From: Rhizobiaceae bacterium
Lineage (GTDB): Bacteria > Pseudomonadota > Alphaproteobacteria > Rhizobiales > Rhizobiaceae
Direction of reading: 5' to 3'
Length of the DNA: 64,000 bases
NCBI GenBank assembly: GCA_905339215.1
Contig: CAJPFN010000077.1
Span: 62,001-126,000 of the forward strand
In this document: in pieces, positions 39,635 to 49,500 of the stretch
Layout: each line of letters begins with the position of its first letter
Position numbering within the stretch: position 1 is the stretch's first letter
Made by a program: the position numbers and the translations under genes
The notes under the pieces: generated by a model
What the model was told of the DNA's origin: nothing
What the model saw: the letters and a program-made list of their open reading frames with translations, nothing else
Databases searched by the model: none

Positions 39635-40308
39635 GTCTTCGACACGAGCACGCGGGCGAGGAACGCGCCGACCCTTCGCACTTCGTCGAGAGTCGCCTCG
39701 TGCTCCATCGGGTAGCTCGCCCACTCGACACTCCAACCACCCTGCTCGAGCGCGCGCCGCGACGCGTCGGCCCACTCGAAGCGGATCACCGGATCGCGCG
39801 TCCCGTGCGCCATCAGGATCGGCACGTCGCGGTTCGCGGCCGACGCCTCGGTCGCGAGCGACCCCGGATCGACGACGTAGGTCGACAACCCGACGATGCC
39901 GGCGAGGCGCTCGGCATGTCGCAGGCCCGCGTAGAGCGCGATCACGCCGCCCTGCGAGAAGCCGGCGAGAACGATGCGCGAGGACGGCACGCCGCGGCTC
40001 CGCTCGGCGGCGATCAGAGCCTCGACGCGCCCGCGCGACGCGCGCACGCCGGCCAGGTCGGCGCGCGCATTGACATCGGCCTCGCGCAGGTCGTACCAGG
40101 CGGGCATCACGTAGCCCTGGTTGATCGTCACCGCCAGCGACGGCGCGTGCGGGAACACGAAGCGCACGCGAAGCGACGGCGGGAGCCGCAGCTCGGGCAC
40201 GACCTGCGACCAGCCGTGGCCGGTGTCGCCCAGCCCGTGCAGCCAGATCACCGACGCATCGGGGTCCGGAGCGGTGTCGATCGTGACGGCGGGGAGCAGG
40301 TCGGTCAT
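39625..40308 (-). CDS. carboxylesterase / phospholipase-type alpha/beta hydrolase
   Basis: 227 residues of the phospholipase/carboxylesterase family (EstB/YpfH-like). VIWLHGLGDTGHGW builds the oxyanion hole, Ser is in the nucleophile elbow IVLAGFSQGGVIALYAG, Asp in MAHGTRDPVIRF and His in SYPMEHEATLDEV. Cytoplasmic, no signal peptide. The final residues SKTSG and the stop are encoded by part of a repeat hairpin, so the original C terminus may have been slightly altered. Confidence 0.9.
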   Translation of the reverse strand: MTDLLPAVTIDTAPDPDASVIWLHGLGDTGHGWSQVVPELRLPPSLRVRFVFPHAPSLAVTINQGYVMPAWYDLREADVNARADLAGVRASRGRVEALIAAERSRGVPSSRIVLAGFSQGGVIALYAGLRHAERLAGIVGLSTYVVDPGSLATEASAANRDVPILMAHGTRDPVIRFEWADASRRALEQGGWSVEWASYPMEHEATLDEVRRVGAFLARVLVSKTSG

Positions 40309-40447
40309 CGGCGTGTCGGGCGCAGCGCGAGCAGGGCGCGTTGCATTCTACGGGAGCGCGCGGTGCGGGACGACGGCGCCCGCCGGGGCCGCCCCGGGGG
40401 CGCCGTGCCCGCCCGGGGAAGGCTCGCGCAGCGGGGTTCGCGGGATG

Positions 40448-41242
40448 TCACGCCCTCGCGTGCATGCGCGCGACGCTGTCGACGATGCCCGCGACCTCGC
40501 CGTCGGCCAGCGGCGGCGCGCAGCGCATCCGGTTCCAGCCGAGAAGCAGCTCCAGCGCCACCTGCGGGTCGATGCCGTGCCACATCAGATGACCGGCGAG
40601 CGAGGTGAGCGTCGTGTTGCGCAGTCCTTCGCCGATTTCGCTCTTCACGAGCTCGCGCCAGTGCGCGAGCGGCTTGCCCGGATGCGCGCTGCCCGGGCGC
40701 AGCATCTCCTGCAGCCAGGCGGGCAGCGGCGCGACGGCCATCGCGCCGGGGGCGCGGCCCTTCGCCCATGCGTAGCGCCGTCCGCTCGCGTGCATCGACG
40801 GCGGCGTCACGACACAGCCGCCGTCGCCGCGGATATCGATGCCCGGCAGCATGCCCACGCGGTTGGGGACGCTGCCGCCCGGATGCGCGAAGTACAGGTG
40901 TCGCCCGCCGCCGCCGGTGATCGACTCGACCGTCACCGGCAACGGGCCGTGCTCGTTCTCGAGGGTCGCGAGGCTCGCGACGCCGTCGTGCCCGGCGTCG
41001 ACGTCGACGACGACGATGCCCGACACCGCGCCCGTGACGACGCCGACGTTGGCGTCGCGCCGGTGGCGGAACCAGTGCTCGACCTCCTCGGGCGAGGCGC
41101 GCCGCTTCTGGAACTCGAGCCACGGGAGGCCCGGACGTTTCGCCCTCGCCTCGAACGGGATCACCGACCAGCCGCGCGCCGCGTACGCGTGCGCGGCGTC
41201 GAGCGTGGCGATCGTGTCGCGCGGGTCGGACCTGCCGCTCAC
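40448..41242 (-). CDS. stand-alone primase-polymerase (Prim-Pol) domain protein
   Basis: About 264 residues. The N-terminal Prim-Pol domain (about 5-170) shows WSVIPFEARAKRPGLPWLEF, the metal-binding VVVDVDAG, the His motif ITGGGGRHLYF and GIDIRGDGGCVVTPPS. A C-terminal PriCT-like helical part follows (about 185-260: NTTLTSLAGHLMWHGIDPQV). No helicase domain is attached, unlike the plasmid and phage relatives of about 700-900 residues. GTG 41242 overlaps the DHH gene stop (GTGA). As the last gene of a four-gene coupled operon in a chromosomal setting, it may act in repair or in making short nucleic acids rather than in plasmid replication. Confidence 0.82.
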   Translation of the reverse strand: MSGRSDPRDTIATLDAAHAYAARGWSVIPFEARAKRPGLPWLEFQKRRASPEEVEHWFRHRRDANVGVVTGAVSGIVVVDVDAGHDGVASLATLENEHGPLPVTVESITGGGGRHLYFAHPGGSVPNRVGMLPGIDIRGDGGCVVTPPSMHASGRRYAWAKGRAPGAMAVAPLPAWLQEMLRPGSAHPGKPLAHWRELVKSEIGEGLRNTTLTSLAGHLMWHGIDPQVALELLLGWNRMRCAPPLADGEVAGIVDSVARMHARA

Positions 41243-42195
41243 GGCCACGCCTGTCGAAACCGGTCGACGAACGCGGGAACGTCGTCGGCCGGCAGGCGAT
41301 TGATCCCGGCCGCCGCCGCGCGCCCGCCACCGGTCGCGAACGACCGGCAGAAACGGTCCGCGCCGCTCGGCGCGTCGAGCGGCGCGCGGACGCTCGCGAC
41401 GAATCCGCCGCCCGGCGCCGGTGTCAGGACCGCGTGCGCACGTGCCGGATGACCGTGCGCGAGTTCGTTGGCGAGCGCGCCGCGCACGCGCCGGCTCCAG
41501 GCCGCGTCGGGCAATGTGTAGACCGCCCCGCCGGGCGAGATCGCATGGGGCGCCACGCCGCGCGCGCGCTCGAGATCGTCGAGGCGCGCGTCTCGGATGC
41601 GCGCGAACACCGGCTCGTCGCGCATGAACGCGAACGGGTCGGCGTGGCGCGAGAGCGTCCGGTAGGTCGCCGCGGGGCCGATCACGACGTCCTCGTCGCA
41701 GTCGCCGTAGGCGTTGTACGCCAGCGCGTCGCCCAGGTTCCGCAGCGCGTCGAGCTGCCCCTCGGCAAGTTGCAGCGACGCGGCGAGCTCGCGCGCCGCA
41801 TGCGGCAGGCTGTCGCCGAACGCCGCGACGACCGCCCATACGCGCCGGCTGCCGCCGAGGTGGCGATCGACGAGGATGCCGCTGCACACGCCCGGCGACG
41901 TATCGATGTGCGGCTCGAACGCGGCGTGCGAGATCGGTTCGCCGGCGAAGTGGTGGTCGAAGTAGCGCACCGACACGCCGCGCTCGAGCAGCGCGACGAC
42001 GGCGGCGCGGTTGGTCGCGAGCGAGACGTCGAAGACGCACACCGAGTCGCCGCGCTTCGCGTCGACGCGCTCGACGAGGTTCACCTCGCGCTTCAATCCC
42101 GTGACGAGCACCGACTCGCGCGGCTCGGCCAGCCGCCACTGGTGCAGTGCGCACAGCCCGTCGGCATCGCCGTTGAACACGTCGTGATGCGTCAT
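41239..42195 (-). CDS. DHH-family phosphoesterase
   Basis: 318 residues. Metal-binding DVFNGDADGLCALHQW is at the N terminus, VCVFDVSLATN is the second motif, the signature YFDHH is near residue 87, and a further Asp-rich YGDCDEDVVIG follows. The C-terminal part ends with a GGGRAAAAGINRLP block like DHHA1, which contacts substrate. DHH enzymes cleave short RNA, cyclic dinucleotides, pAp or act as exonucleases (RecJ/NrnA). Overlaps both neighbours by 4 nt (ATGA upstream, GTGA downstream). Confidence 0.87.
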   Translation of the reverse strand: MTHHDVFNGDADGLCALHQWRLAEPRESVLVTGLKREVNLVERVDAKRGDSVCVFDVSLATNRAAVVALLERGVSVRYFDHHFAGEPISHAAFEPHIDTSPGVCSGILVDRHLGGSRRVWAVVAAFGDSLPHAARELAASLQLAEGQLDALRNLGDALAYNAYGDCDEDVVIGPAATYRTLSRHADPFAFMRDEPVFARIRDARLDDLERARGVAPHAISPGGAVYTLPDAAWSRRVRGALANELAHGHPARAHAVLTPAPGGGFVASVRAPLDAPSGADRFCRSFATGGGRAAAAGINRLPADDVPAFVDRFRQAWP

Positions 42196-43850
42196 CCCTC
42201 GCCTGCCCCGCCCGTCGGATTTCCGGCGCCCCGTGCCGCAGCCGCGAGTGTACGGCCTGCCCCGAGTCGCTCGCGGACCTCGCGCCACGCACCGGGCGCC
42301 GACGCCTCGGCGAGCGGCGCCTCGCCGTCGCAGCCCACGACGTCGCCCATCTCGTCGGACGCGAGCGGGTCCTGCGTGGCCTCCTGGTGCGCGATCACCG
42401 CGAGGTCCGCGTCCGAGGCATCGCGGCCCGCGGCCGCGCGCTCGACGATGCGCCGGCGCAGCGTCCCGGGACGCGCGGCGAACGACAGGACGACGAACGG
42501 CACGCGAAGCTCCGCGGCCAGCGACCGCGCGAGGTCGCGCTGCCAGCGTGCGAGGAACGTCCCGTCGAGGATCGCGACCCGCCCCGACGCGACGACCGTG
42601 CGCGCGAGGTCGCAGACACGTGCGTAGGTCGAGCGCGTCGCGTCCCCGACGTATGCGCCGGCACCGACGGCGCCACCCGCGCGCGCGTCCGCCGCGAGGC
42701 CGTGCAGGCGCTTGCGCTCCACGTCGGTGCGGATGCGCACCGCGCCGATCGTCTCGAGCAGCGCCTGCGAGCGCGTCGTCTTGCCCGTGCCCGACAGGCC
42801 GTGCGTGGCGACGATTCCCGGCTCGCCACGGACCGCGTGGCGCCGCGCGAGCGCGAGGTAGCCCCGGCACTCGACGTCGCACGCGGCGCGCTCGTCCGGC
42901 GCCTGCGCCTGGTCCGCGCGGAGCGCCGCGACCTTCGCCCGGACGAGCGCCCGATAGACGACGTAGAAGTCGAGAATCGCGAGCCCGGCGTAGTCGCCCG
43001 TGATCGAGAGGTAGGCGTCGACGAAGCGGTGCGCGAGGTCCGCGCGCCCGCGGTCCTCGAGGTCCATCGCGGCGAACGCGACCTCGCTCGCGACGTCGAT
43101 CCAGCGCAGGTGCGCGTTGAAGTCGATGCCGTCGAAGACGACGATCTCGCCGTCGACGCGGGCGATGTTGCCGAGGTGCAGGTCGCCGTGGCACTCGCGC
43201 ACGAAGCCGTCGCGCAGGCGCGCCTCGACCAGCGACTTCCGCACGGCGAACTCGCGCTCGGTCCAGTCGCGCAGCTCGGCGAGCGCGTCGCGCTCGACGG
43301 GATCGGTCCGCAGCCGGTCGAGGTGGTCGACGTTCCCGCGCGCGTAGTCGAGCACGTCCTGCGGCGTGCCGTAGCCGTCGCCGGGCCTCGCGACCGCGAT
43401 CCGCCCGTGGAACGCCGCGACGATCGCCGCGAGCGCGTCGATCTCGCCCTCGGAGAGCGCGCCGCGCTCGAGCTCGTGCGAGAGCAGCGCCTCCTGCGGG
43501 AATTCGCGCATCCTGACCGCGAACTCGATCGCCTCGCCCTCGCCGCCGGGCATCGGGCGCTCGACGCTGCCCGCGATCGGGACGACGTCGAGGTAGAGCG
43601 AGGGCGCGAGGCGGCGGTTCAGGCGCAGCTCCTCGTCGCAGTAGCGTCGCCGCAGCGCCAGCGTCGAGAAATCGGCGAAGCCCAGCGAGACCGCCTTCTT
43701 CACCTTGTACGCGTGCCTGCCGGTCAGGAGCACGGTCGAGATGTGCGTCTCGATCGCACGCACCTCGCGTCCCCCGCTCTCCGTCCGCAGCGCCTCGCGC
43801 AGGCCCGCCACGAGTCGCGCCTGGTCGGCGATGGTCAGCTCGGCGGTCAC
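42192..43850 (-). CDS. fusion of an APH-like kinase and a P-loop nucleotide kinase
   Basis: 552 residues. The N-terminal half (about 1-330) is of the aminoglycoside phosphotransferase/choline-kinase fold: catalytic-loop FVRECHGDLHLGNIARVDG and metal-binding VVFDGIDFNAHLRW. The C-terminal half (about 350-530) is a P-loop kinase with Walker A THGLSGTGKTTRSQALLE and the zeta-toxin/gluconate-kinase-like VAILDGTFLARWQRDLARS. Such fusions are widespread in proteobacteria, and their substrate is unknown. GTG start overlapping the PEBP stop; the 3' end overlaps the DHH gene start. Confidence 0.85.
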   Translation of the reverse strand: MTAELTIADQARLVAGLREALRTESGGREVRAIETHISTVLLTGRHAYKVKKAVSLGFADFSTLALRRRYCDEELRLNRRLAPSLYLDVVPIAGSVERPMPGGEGEAIEFAVRMREFPQEALLSHELERGALSEGEIDALAAIVAAFHGRIAVARPGDGYGTPQDVLDYARGNVDHLDRLRTDPVERDALAELRDWTEREFAVRKSLVEARLRDGFVRECHGDLHLGNIARVDGEIVVFDGIDFNAHLRWIDVASEVAFAAMDLEDRGRADLAHRFVDAYLSITGDYAGLAILDFYVVYRALVRAKVAALRADQAQAPDERAACDVECRGYLALARRHAVRGEPGIVATHGLSGTGKTTRSQALLETIGAVRIRTDVERKRLHGLAADARAGGAVGAGAYVGDATRSTYARVCDLARTVVASGRVAILDGTFLARWQRDLARSLAAELRVPFVVLSFAARPGTLRRRIVERAAAGRDASDADLAVIAHQEATQDPLASDEMGDVVGCDGEAPLAEASAPGAWREVRERLGAGRTLAAAARGAGNPTGGAGEG

Positions 43851-44326
43851 GCGTCGCGCTGCTTCTGGTAGGTGCCCACGAGCGTCGCGCTCGCCAGAAC
43901 GTGCCCGCGCATCGCGCCCTCGAGCACGGCGCTGGTCGCCGCGCCGAGCGCGCGCGGCAGCTCGACGTCGAGCGCGTACAGCTTGAAGAAATAGCGGTGC
44001 CTCCCGATCGGCGGGCACGGACCGCCCCACCCGGTGCGGCGCCAGTCGTTGGTACCCTGGACCGTGCCGTCCGGAAGCGACGCGGGCGCGATGCCCTCGG
44101 CGAGCCCGGCGGCCGACGCGGGAAGGTTGAAGAGCACCCAGTGCACCCAGGTCATCCTCGGGTGCGCCGGGTCGGGCGCATCGGGATCGTCGACGACGAG
44201 CGCGAGCGACGTCGCGCCCGCGGGCACGCCGGTCCACGCGAGCGGCGGCGAGACGTCCGCGCCCTCGCAGGTGTGGCGCGACGGGATCGATGCTCCCTCG
44301 GCGAATGCGGTCGATCGGATGTCCAT
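43847..44326 (-). CDS. YbhB/YbcL-family PEBP-like protein
   Basis: 159 residues of the phosphatidylethanolamine-binding/Raf-kinase-inhibitor-like family. SRHTCEGADVSPPLAWTGVP, ALVVDDPDAPDP, the WVHWVLFNLPA motif and GPCPPIGRHRYFFKLYALD build the anion-binding pocket. First gene of the four-gene minus-strand operon, with a near-perfect Shine-Dalgarno (AGGAGGTGACC, ending 5 nt before the ATG). Family members bind phospholipid headgroups or inhibit kinases; coupling to a kinase gene makes the second idea attractive but unproven. Confidence 0.9.
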   Translation of the reverse strand: MDIRSTAFAEGASIPSRHTCEGADVSPPLAWTGVPAGATSLALVVDDPDAPDPAHPRMTWVHWVLFNLPASAAGLAEGIAPASLPDGTVQGTNDWRRTGWGGPCPPIGRHRYFFKLYALDVELPRALGAATSAVLEGAMRGHVLASATLVGTYQKQRDA

Positions 44327-44676
44327 CGTGGTCACCTCCTGATGCGGACGTGCGTCCCGACTCGCACGACCGCCGACCGTGCCCGGATCGTCGAGCCGCA
44401 TTCGCCCGCGATCAGGTGTCGGGTCGGGGTCGTGAACGGGCCGATGGTGCGGCTCGATTTCGCGCGGGGTCAAGTCGCCGAGACGGAAGGGCTGCCTCGT
44501 CGCGCAATGGCGCGTGCACCGGAGGCGATGGCGTCGACATCGATTCCGGTCGACGCCGTGACGACGACCTCGTTGCGCCCCGCGCCGGCTCGAGCACGGA
44601 CCGCCTTCACGGCGTCGGGCCGCCGCCCCCCGCGATCCCGGGCCATGCCGTGGCGGACACGGACCTCCGCGATCGT
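44327..44676. other. gap between the PEBP operon and a glycosyltransferase gene
   Basis: 350 nt without a convincing gene. Apart from the Shine-Dalgarno of the PEBP gene (44331-44341), there are only short overlapping open frames with no family resemblance. It must hold the promoter of the PEBP operon, read leftward, but no strong -35/-10 pair stands out. Confidence 0.5.
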
Positions 44677-45921
44677 CTACGCGTGGCCCGTTCTCTCGAT
44701 GAATCGCTTCAGCGGCCGGGTCGCGTCGAATGCAGCGACCTCCTGGCGCAGCGACTCGGTTCGCGCGCGAAGGTCGGAATCGTGCAGAACGGATGCGACG
44801 CGCTTCACGACGAGGTCCGGTTCGGGCAGTTCGTGCGATACGAGCGCGTGGCCGACGCCGAAGTACTCCACCCGGGCGGCCGCGCCGAACTGGTCCAGCC
44901 AGCGCGGAACGGCGACGACCGGGGTTCCCGAAGCGACCGCTTCGCGAAACGCGCCCACGCCGGGCGTCGACACCAGGACCTTGGCGCCCTTGCGACCGGA
45001 CAGGAGCTCCCACAGCGGAACCCACGATTGCACAACGAGGTTCTTCGGGGCGCGGCCGCCGGTCGCATCGCGCCTCGCCATCGCGGGGACGACGGCAACG
45101 ATCCGGCACCCGGCAAGGTGATGGGCGAGCCGCGTCGCCAGCGCGAGGAGCCAGTCGTACTCGTGCCGGGTCCGCAGGCCCGTCGTTCCGAATGCGCATG
45201 CGACCAGGCTCTCGTCTGCGTCCGCCAGTTCGGGAGGAAGCGCTCTCCAGTCGATGTCCCCGGGGGCGGGCAGGAGCGTCCCGAAGTACTCGACCCGGCC
45301 GCGCTCGTCCGGAAATTCCACGGCGGGACACAGACTCATCGCCCGCGTGGCCGGCAGGTTCTCGAACTCGCCGCAGCCGAATCCGAAGACATCCTTCTCC
45401 TTCCTGCCCTCGGCTGAAAGCGCCTTCACCGACGAGAGGAGACCGCGAACGCCCTCGCCCGACTGCTCGCGCTGCTCGCTGGAACGCCGCGCCAGCGCCC
45501 ACCGTTCCCTCGGATGCCCGGGATGCACGAAGTCCCACGTCGGCATGTCGCTCGACCTGAAGTCGGGCAGCCCCGCGTGGTGAACGACCACCTTTCCCGG
45601 CAACGACGCGCGGCATCCGTAGGCCAGGCCCTGCCAGACCGCGTCCACGACGAGAACGTCGAGTCGAAGGTCCTTCAGCTGTCCTTCGAGCCATGCGGCA
45701 AGCGTCACGTCGTCGCTGCGATGGACCACCTCGCGTCCGTTCAGGCCGAACATGCCGAGCTGGTCGGCCCATGCCTCGCTGTGTCCCCGGCCGAACTTGC
45801 GGACATCCGATCCGAGAACACGGACCTCGTGGCCGCACCCGAGCAGCTCCCGGCAGATGCGAAAGCTCGGCACGATGTGAGGCAGGTCCGCGTGCGGAAA
45901 GACACCGACGCGCAGCGTCAC
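44677..45921 (-). CDS. GT1-family (MGT-like) glycosyltransferase
   Basis: 414 residues. The N-terminal domain begins with TLRVGVFPHADLPHIVPSFR and VRVLGSDVRKFG, acceptor-binding side. The C-terminal domain carries the UDP-sugar site: VVQSWVPLWELLSGRKGAKV, VSTPGVGAFREAVASGTPVV and AVPRWLDQFGAAARVEYFGVG, which match the PSPG-like region of macrolide/sterol glucosyltransferases (the usual H-x-G-x-x-x is here S-T-P-G-V-G-A). No biosynthetic cluster surrounds it. The GTG start is the first codon that preserves the conserved N terminus. The loss of the HGG motif His may change sugar-donor binding. Confidence 0.8.
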   Translation of the reverse strand: MTLRVGVFPHADLPHIVPSFRICRELLGCGHEVRVLGSDVRKFGRGHSEAWADQLGMFGLNGREVVHRSDDVTLAAWLEGQLKDLRLDVLVVDAVWQGLAYGCRASLPGKVVVHHAGLPDFRSSDMPTWDFVHPGHPRERWALARRSSEQREQSGEGVRGLLSSVKALSAEGRKEKDVFGFGCGEFENLPATRAMSLCPAVEFPDERGRVEYFGTLLPAPGDIDWRALPPELADADESLVACAFGTTGLRTRHEYDWLLALATRLAHHLAGCRIVAVVPAMARRDATGGRAPKNLVVQSWVPLWELLSGRKGAKVLVSTPGVGAFREAVASGTPVVAVPRWLDQFGAAARVEYFGVGHALVSHELPEPDLVVKRVASVLHDSDLRARTESLRQEVAAFDATRPLKRFIERTGHA

Positions 45922-46527
45922 GGCCGACCTCTCGACCGCAGGACGCGATGCGGGCCGGCGTCCATCGAACGGGTTTCGACACTCTTCACTGTCAGCGGTG
46001 GAGGAACGCAGGCCACTTCGAACGAGACGATGGCTCGGCGCCGATGCCGACGTCCACGGCGTCGAAGCCCACGCCACCCGCATCGTACCCGGTCGGCGCC
46101 GGCGCTCGCGGCTGCGGCGACGGGCGCCGCGCCGATACGCGTCCGCGTCCGCGATGCGCTGCCGGCGGGCGCGCCGACACTCGACGGTCTGCGATCGCTC
46201 GCGCAGCGCGACGACGGCGATCCCGATGCGCGCTGCGGCGAGGGCGAGCGCGTCGCCCGCACGCTCCGGCATCACGGCGCAACCGGCGTCCCCGGGCGCT
46301 GCGCCACGTTCGTCGCCGGCGCAACGAGGCGCCGTCGCCCCGATCGACCCCGCTGCAAGTGGGGTCGGCGCGCGCATGGCCGCGCCGCTCCGTGGACGCC
46401 CCCGCGTCGAGGGCGTATCATGCGCGCCGATTCGCCACTGGGCCACGAGCCCACGGTGCGAAAGCTCGACGGGGCGCCATCTCGCGCTCCGCAGCGTCCC
46501 AAAACACGATTTTGCGGAGTACTCCCG
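45922..46527. other. 606-nt gap before the indolepyruvate oxidoreductase gene
   Basis: Lies between divergent genes and so holds both promoters. The only credible element is a candidate sigma-70 promoter reading right: TGGACG (46393-46398), a 17-nt spacer and TATCAT (46416-46421), about 107 nt before the next gene. The rest shows open frames without codon bias or family resemblance; no RNA gene was recognised. Confidence 0.45.
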
Positions 46528-49500
46528 ATGGCCCCACCCGGCAGCGGCGTCGCGCTCGCGAACGTCTCCCTCGACGACAAGTACGCGCTCGACACCGGCC
46601 GCGTCTACCTCACCGGCACGCAGGCGTTCGTCCGGCTGCTGATCCTGCAGCAGCAGCGCGACAGGCTCGCGGGCCTGAACACCGGGGGCTTCGTCTCGGG
46701 CTACCGCGGCAGCCCGCTGGGCGGCCTCGACCAGGCGCTGTGGAGCGCGAGGCCTTTCCTCGAGCGCGCGAACGTCACGTTCCAGCCGGGGCTGAACGAG
46801 GACCTCGCGGCCACGTCGATCTGGGGCACGCAGCAGGTGAACCTGCACCCGGGCGCCACCGTCGACGGCGTCTACGCGATGTGGTACGGCAAGGGCCCGG
46901 GCGTCGACCGTTGCGGCGACGTGTTCAAGCACGCGAACTTCGCAGGCACGAGCAAGCACGGCGGCGTGCTGGTGCTCGCCGGAGACGACCACGCGGCGAA
47001 ATCCTCGACGCTGCCGCACCAGTCCGACCACCAGTTCTCGGCGGCGATGATCCCGGTGCTCTACCCGTCGTCGGTGCAGGAGATCCTCGATCTCGGGCTG
47101 CACGGCTGGGCGATGAGCCGCTACTCGGGGCTGTGGGTCGGCTTCAAGTGCGTCGCCGACACGGTCGAGAGCTCGGCGTCGGTGTCGATCGACCCGGAGC
47201 GCGTCCGCATCGTCGTTCCCGACGACTTCCCGCTGCCGCCCGACGGCGTGTCGATCCGCTGGCCCGATCCGTTCCTCGCGACCGAGACCCGGATGCAGGA
47301 CTACAAGATCTACGCGGCGCTGCACTACGCGCGCGTCAACAAGCTCAACCGCATCGTCGTCGACAGCCCGAGGCCGAAGCTCGGCATCGCCACGTCGGGC
47401 AAGAGCTACCTCGACGTGCGCCAGGCGCTCGACGACCTGGGCCTGGACGAGCGCGACATGGCGGAGCTGGGCATCCGCGTCTACAAGATCGCGATGCCCT
47501 GGCCGCTCGAGCCCGAAGGCGTGCGCGAGTTCGCCGAGGGGCTCGACGAGATCCTCGTCGTCGAGGAGAAGCGGCAGGTGGTCGAGTACCAGCTGAAGGA
47601 GCAGCTCTACAACTGGCGCGACGACGTGCGCCCTCGCGTCGTGGGCAAGTTCGACGAGAAGGGCGAGTGGGTGCGGCCGCACGGCGACTGGCTGCTGCCC
47701 GCGGCGAGCGAGCTGACGCCGGCGATGATCGCGCGCGTCATCGCGGGCCGCATCGAGCGGCTCGGACTGCACCCGAACGAAGGCGACCGCGAGCGCATCC
47801 GCCGGCGCGTCGAGTTCATCAACCAGAAGGAAGCCGCGCTGGCGAGGCCGCGGATCAGCATCGCGCGCACGCCGTACTTCTGCTCGGGCTGCCCGCACAA
47901 CACGTCGACGCGCGTTCCCGAGGGGAGCCGCGCGACGGCCGGCATCGGCTGCCACGTGATGGCGATCTGGATGGACCGGTCGACGACCGAGTTCACGCAC
48001 ATGGGCGGCGAGGGCGTGCCGTGGATCGGCCAGGCGCCGTTCACGAACGAGAAGCACATCTTCGCCAACCTCGGCGACGGCACCTACTACCACAGCGGGC
48101 TGCTCGCGATCCGCGCCGCGGTCGCCGCGAAGGTCAACATCACCTACAAGATCCTCTACAACGACGCGGTCGCGATGACCGGCGGGCAGCCGATCGACGG
48201 CCCGCTCTCGCCGCAGGACATCGCGCGGCAGGTGGCCGCCGAAGGCGTGACGCAGATCGCCGTCGTGACCGACGAGCCGGAGAAGTATCCGCCGGGCTAT
48301 TTCGCCGAACCGATCGAGGTGCACCATCGCGACGAGCTCGACCGCGTTCAGCGGAGACTGCGCGACGTCGAGGGCACGACGATCCTGATCTACGACCAGA
48401 CCTGCGCGGCCGAGAAGCGGCGCCGCCGCAAGCGCGGCAAGTTCCCCGATCCGGCGAAGCGCGTCGTGATCAACGAGCTGGTATGCGAGGGCTGCGGCGA
48501 CTGCGGCGTCAAGTCGAACTGCGTGTCGGTCGCGCCGCTCGAGACCGAGTTCGGCCGCAAGCGCACGATCGACCAGTCCTCGTGCAACAAGGACTATTCG
48601 TGCATCAACGGATTCTGCCCGTCGTTCGTCACGGTCGAGGGCGGGTCGCTGCGCAAGCCCGCGAGAGCCGACGCGCCCGACTTCTCGACGCTCCCGCCCC
48701 CGCCCGCGATGCCCGCGCTCGACGATCCGTACGGCATCCTCGTCACCGGCATCGGCGGCACCGGGGTGGTCACGATCGGCGCGCTGCTCGGCATGGCGGC
48801 GCACCTCGAGGGCCGCGGCGTGTCGGTCCTCGACATGGCCGGTCTCGCGCAGAAGAACGGCGCGGTCGTCTCGCACGTGCGCATCGCGGGCGCGCCGGAG
48901 GCGCTGCACGCCACGCGCATCGCCGCCGGCGAGGCGAAGCTCGTGCTCGCCTGCGACATCGTCACCGGCGTCGGCTACGAGTCGATCGCCAAGATGCAGC
49001 GCGGCGTGTCGAAGGCGCTGGTCAACACCGGACTCGTGATGCCCGCCGACTTCACGCGCAACCCGGACCTGGTGTTCCCGCTGGGGTCGATGGAGCGCGA
49101 GATCGCCGACGCGGTGGCGCCGGGCGACGCCGAATTCCTCGACGCGTCGACGCTCGCCACGCGACTCATGGGCGACTCGATCGCGACCAACCTGTTCATG
49201 GTCGGCTATGCGTACCAGCGCGGCCTGCTGCCTCTCTCCGAGGCCTCGATCCTGCGCGCGATCGAGCTCAACGCCACGTCGGTCGAGTCGAACCGGCTCG
49301 CGTTCCGGTGGGGCCGCATGGCCGCGCACGCGCCCGCCGCGGTCGCGGACGCCGCAACGCCGAAGCGCTCGATCCCCGACTCGCAGCGGCTCTCGGCGTC
49401 GCTCGACGAAACGATCGGGCGACGCGTGGCGTTCCTGACCGACTACCAGGACGCCGCGTACGCGAAGGCCTATGCCGACCTGGTCGCGCGCGTGCGCTCG

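Noticed and set aside
40448-41242. The Prim-Pol gene as evidence for an integrated plasmid or phage.
   Set aside because: No integrase, helicase, partition or structural genes surround it, and base composition matches the neighbours.
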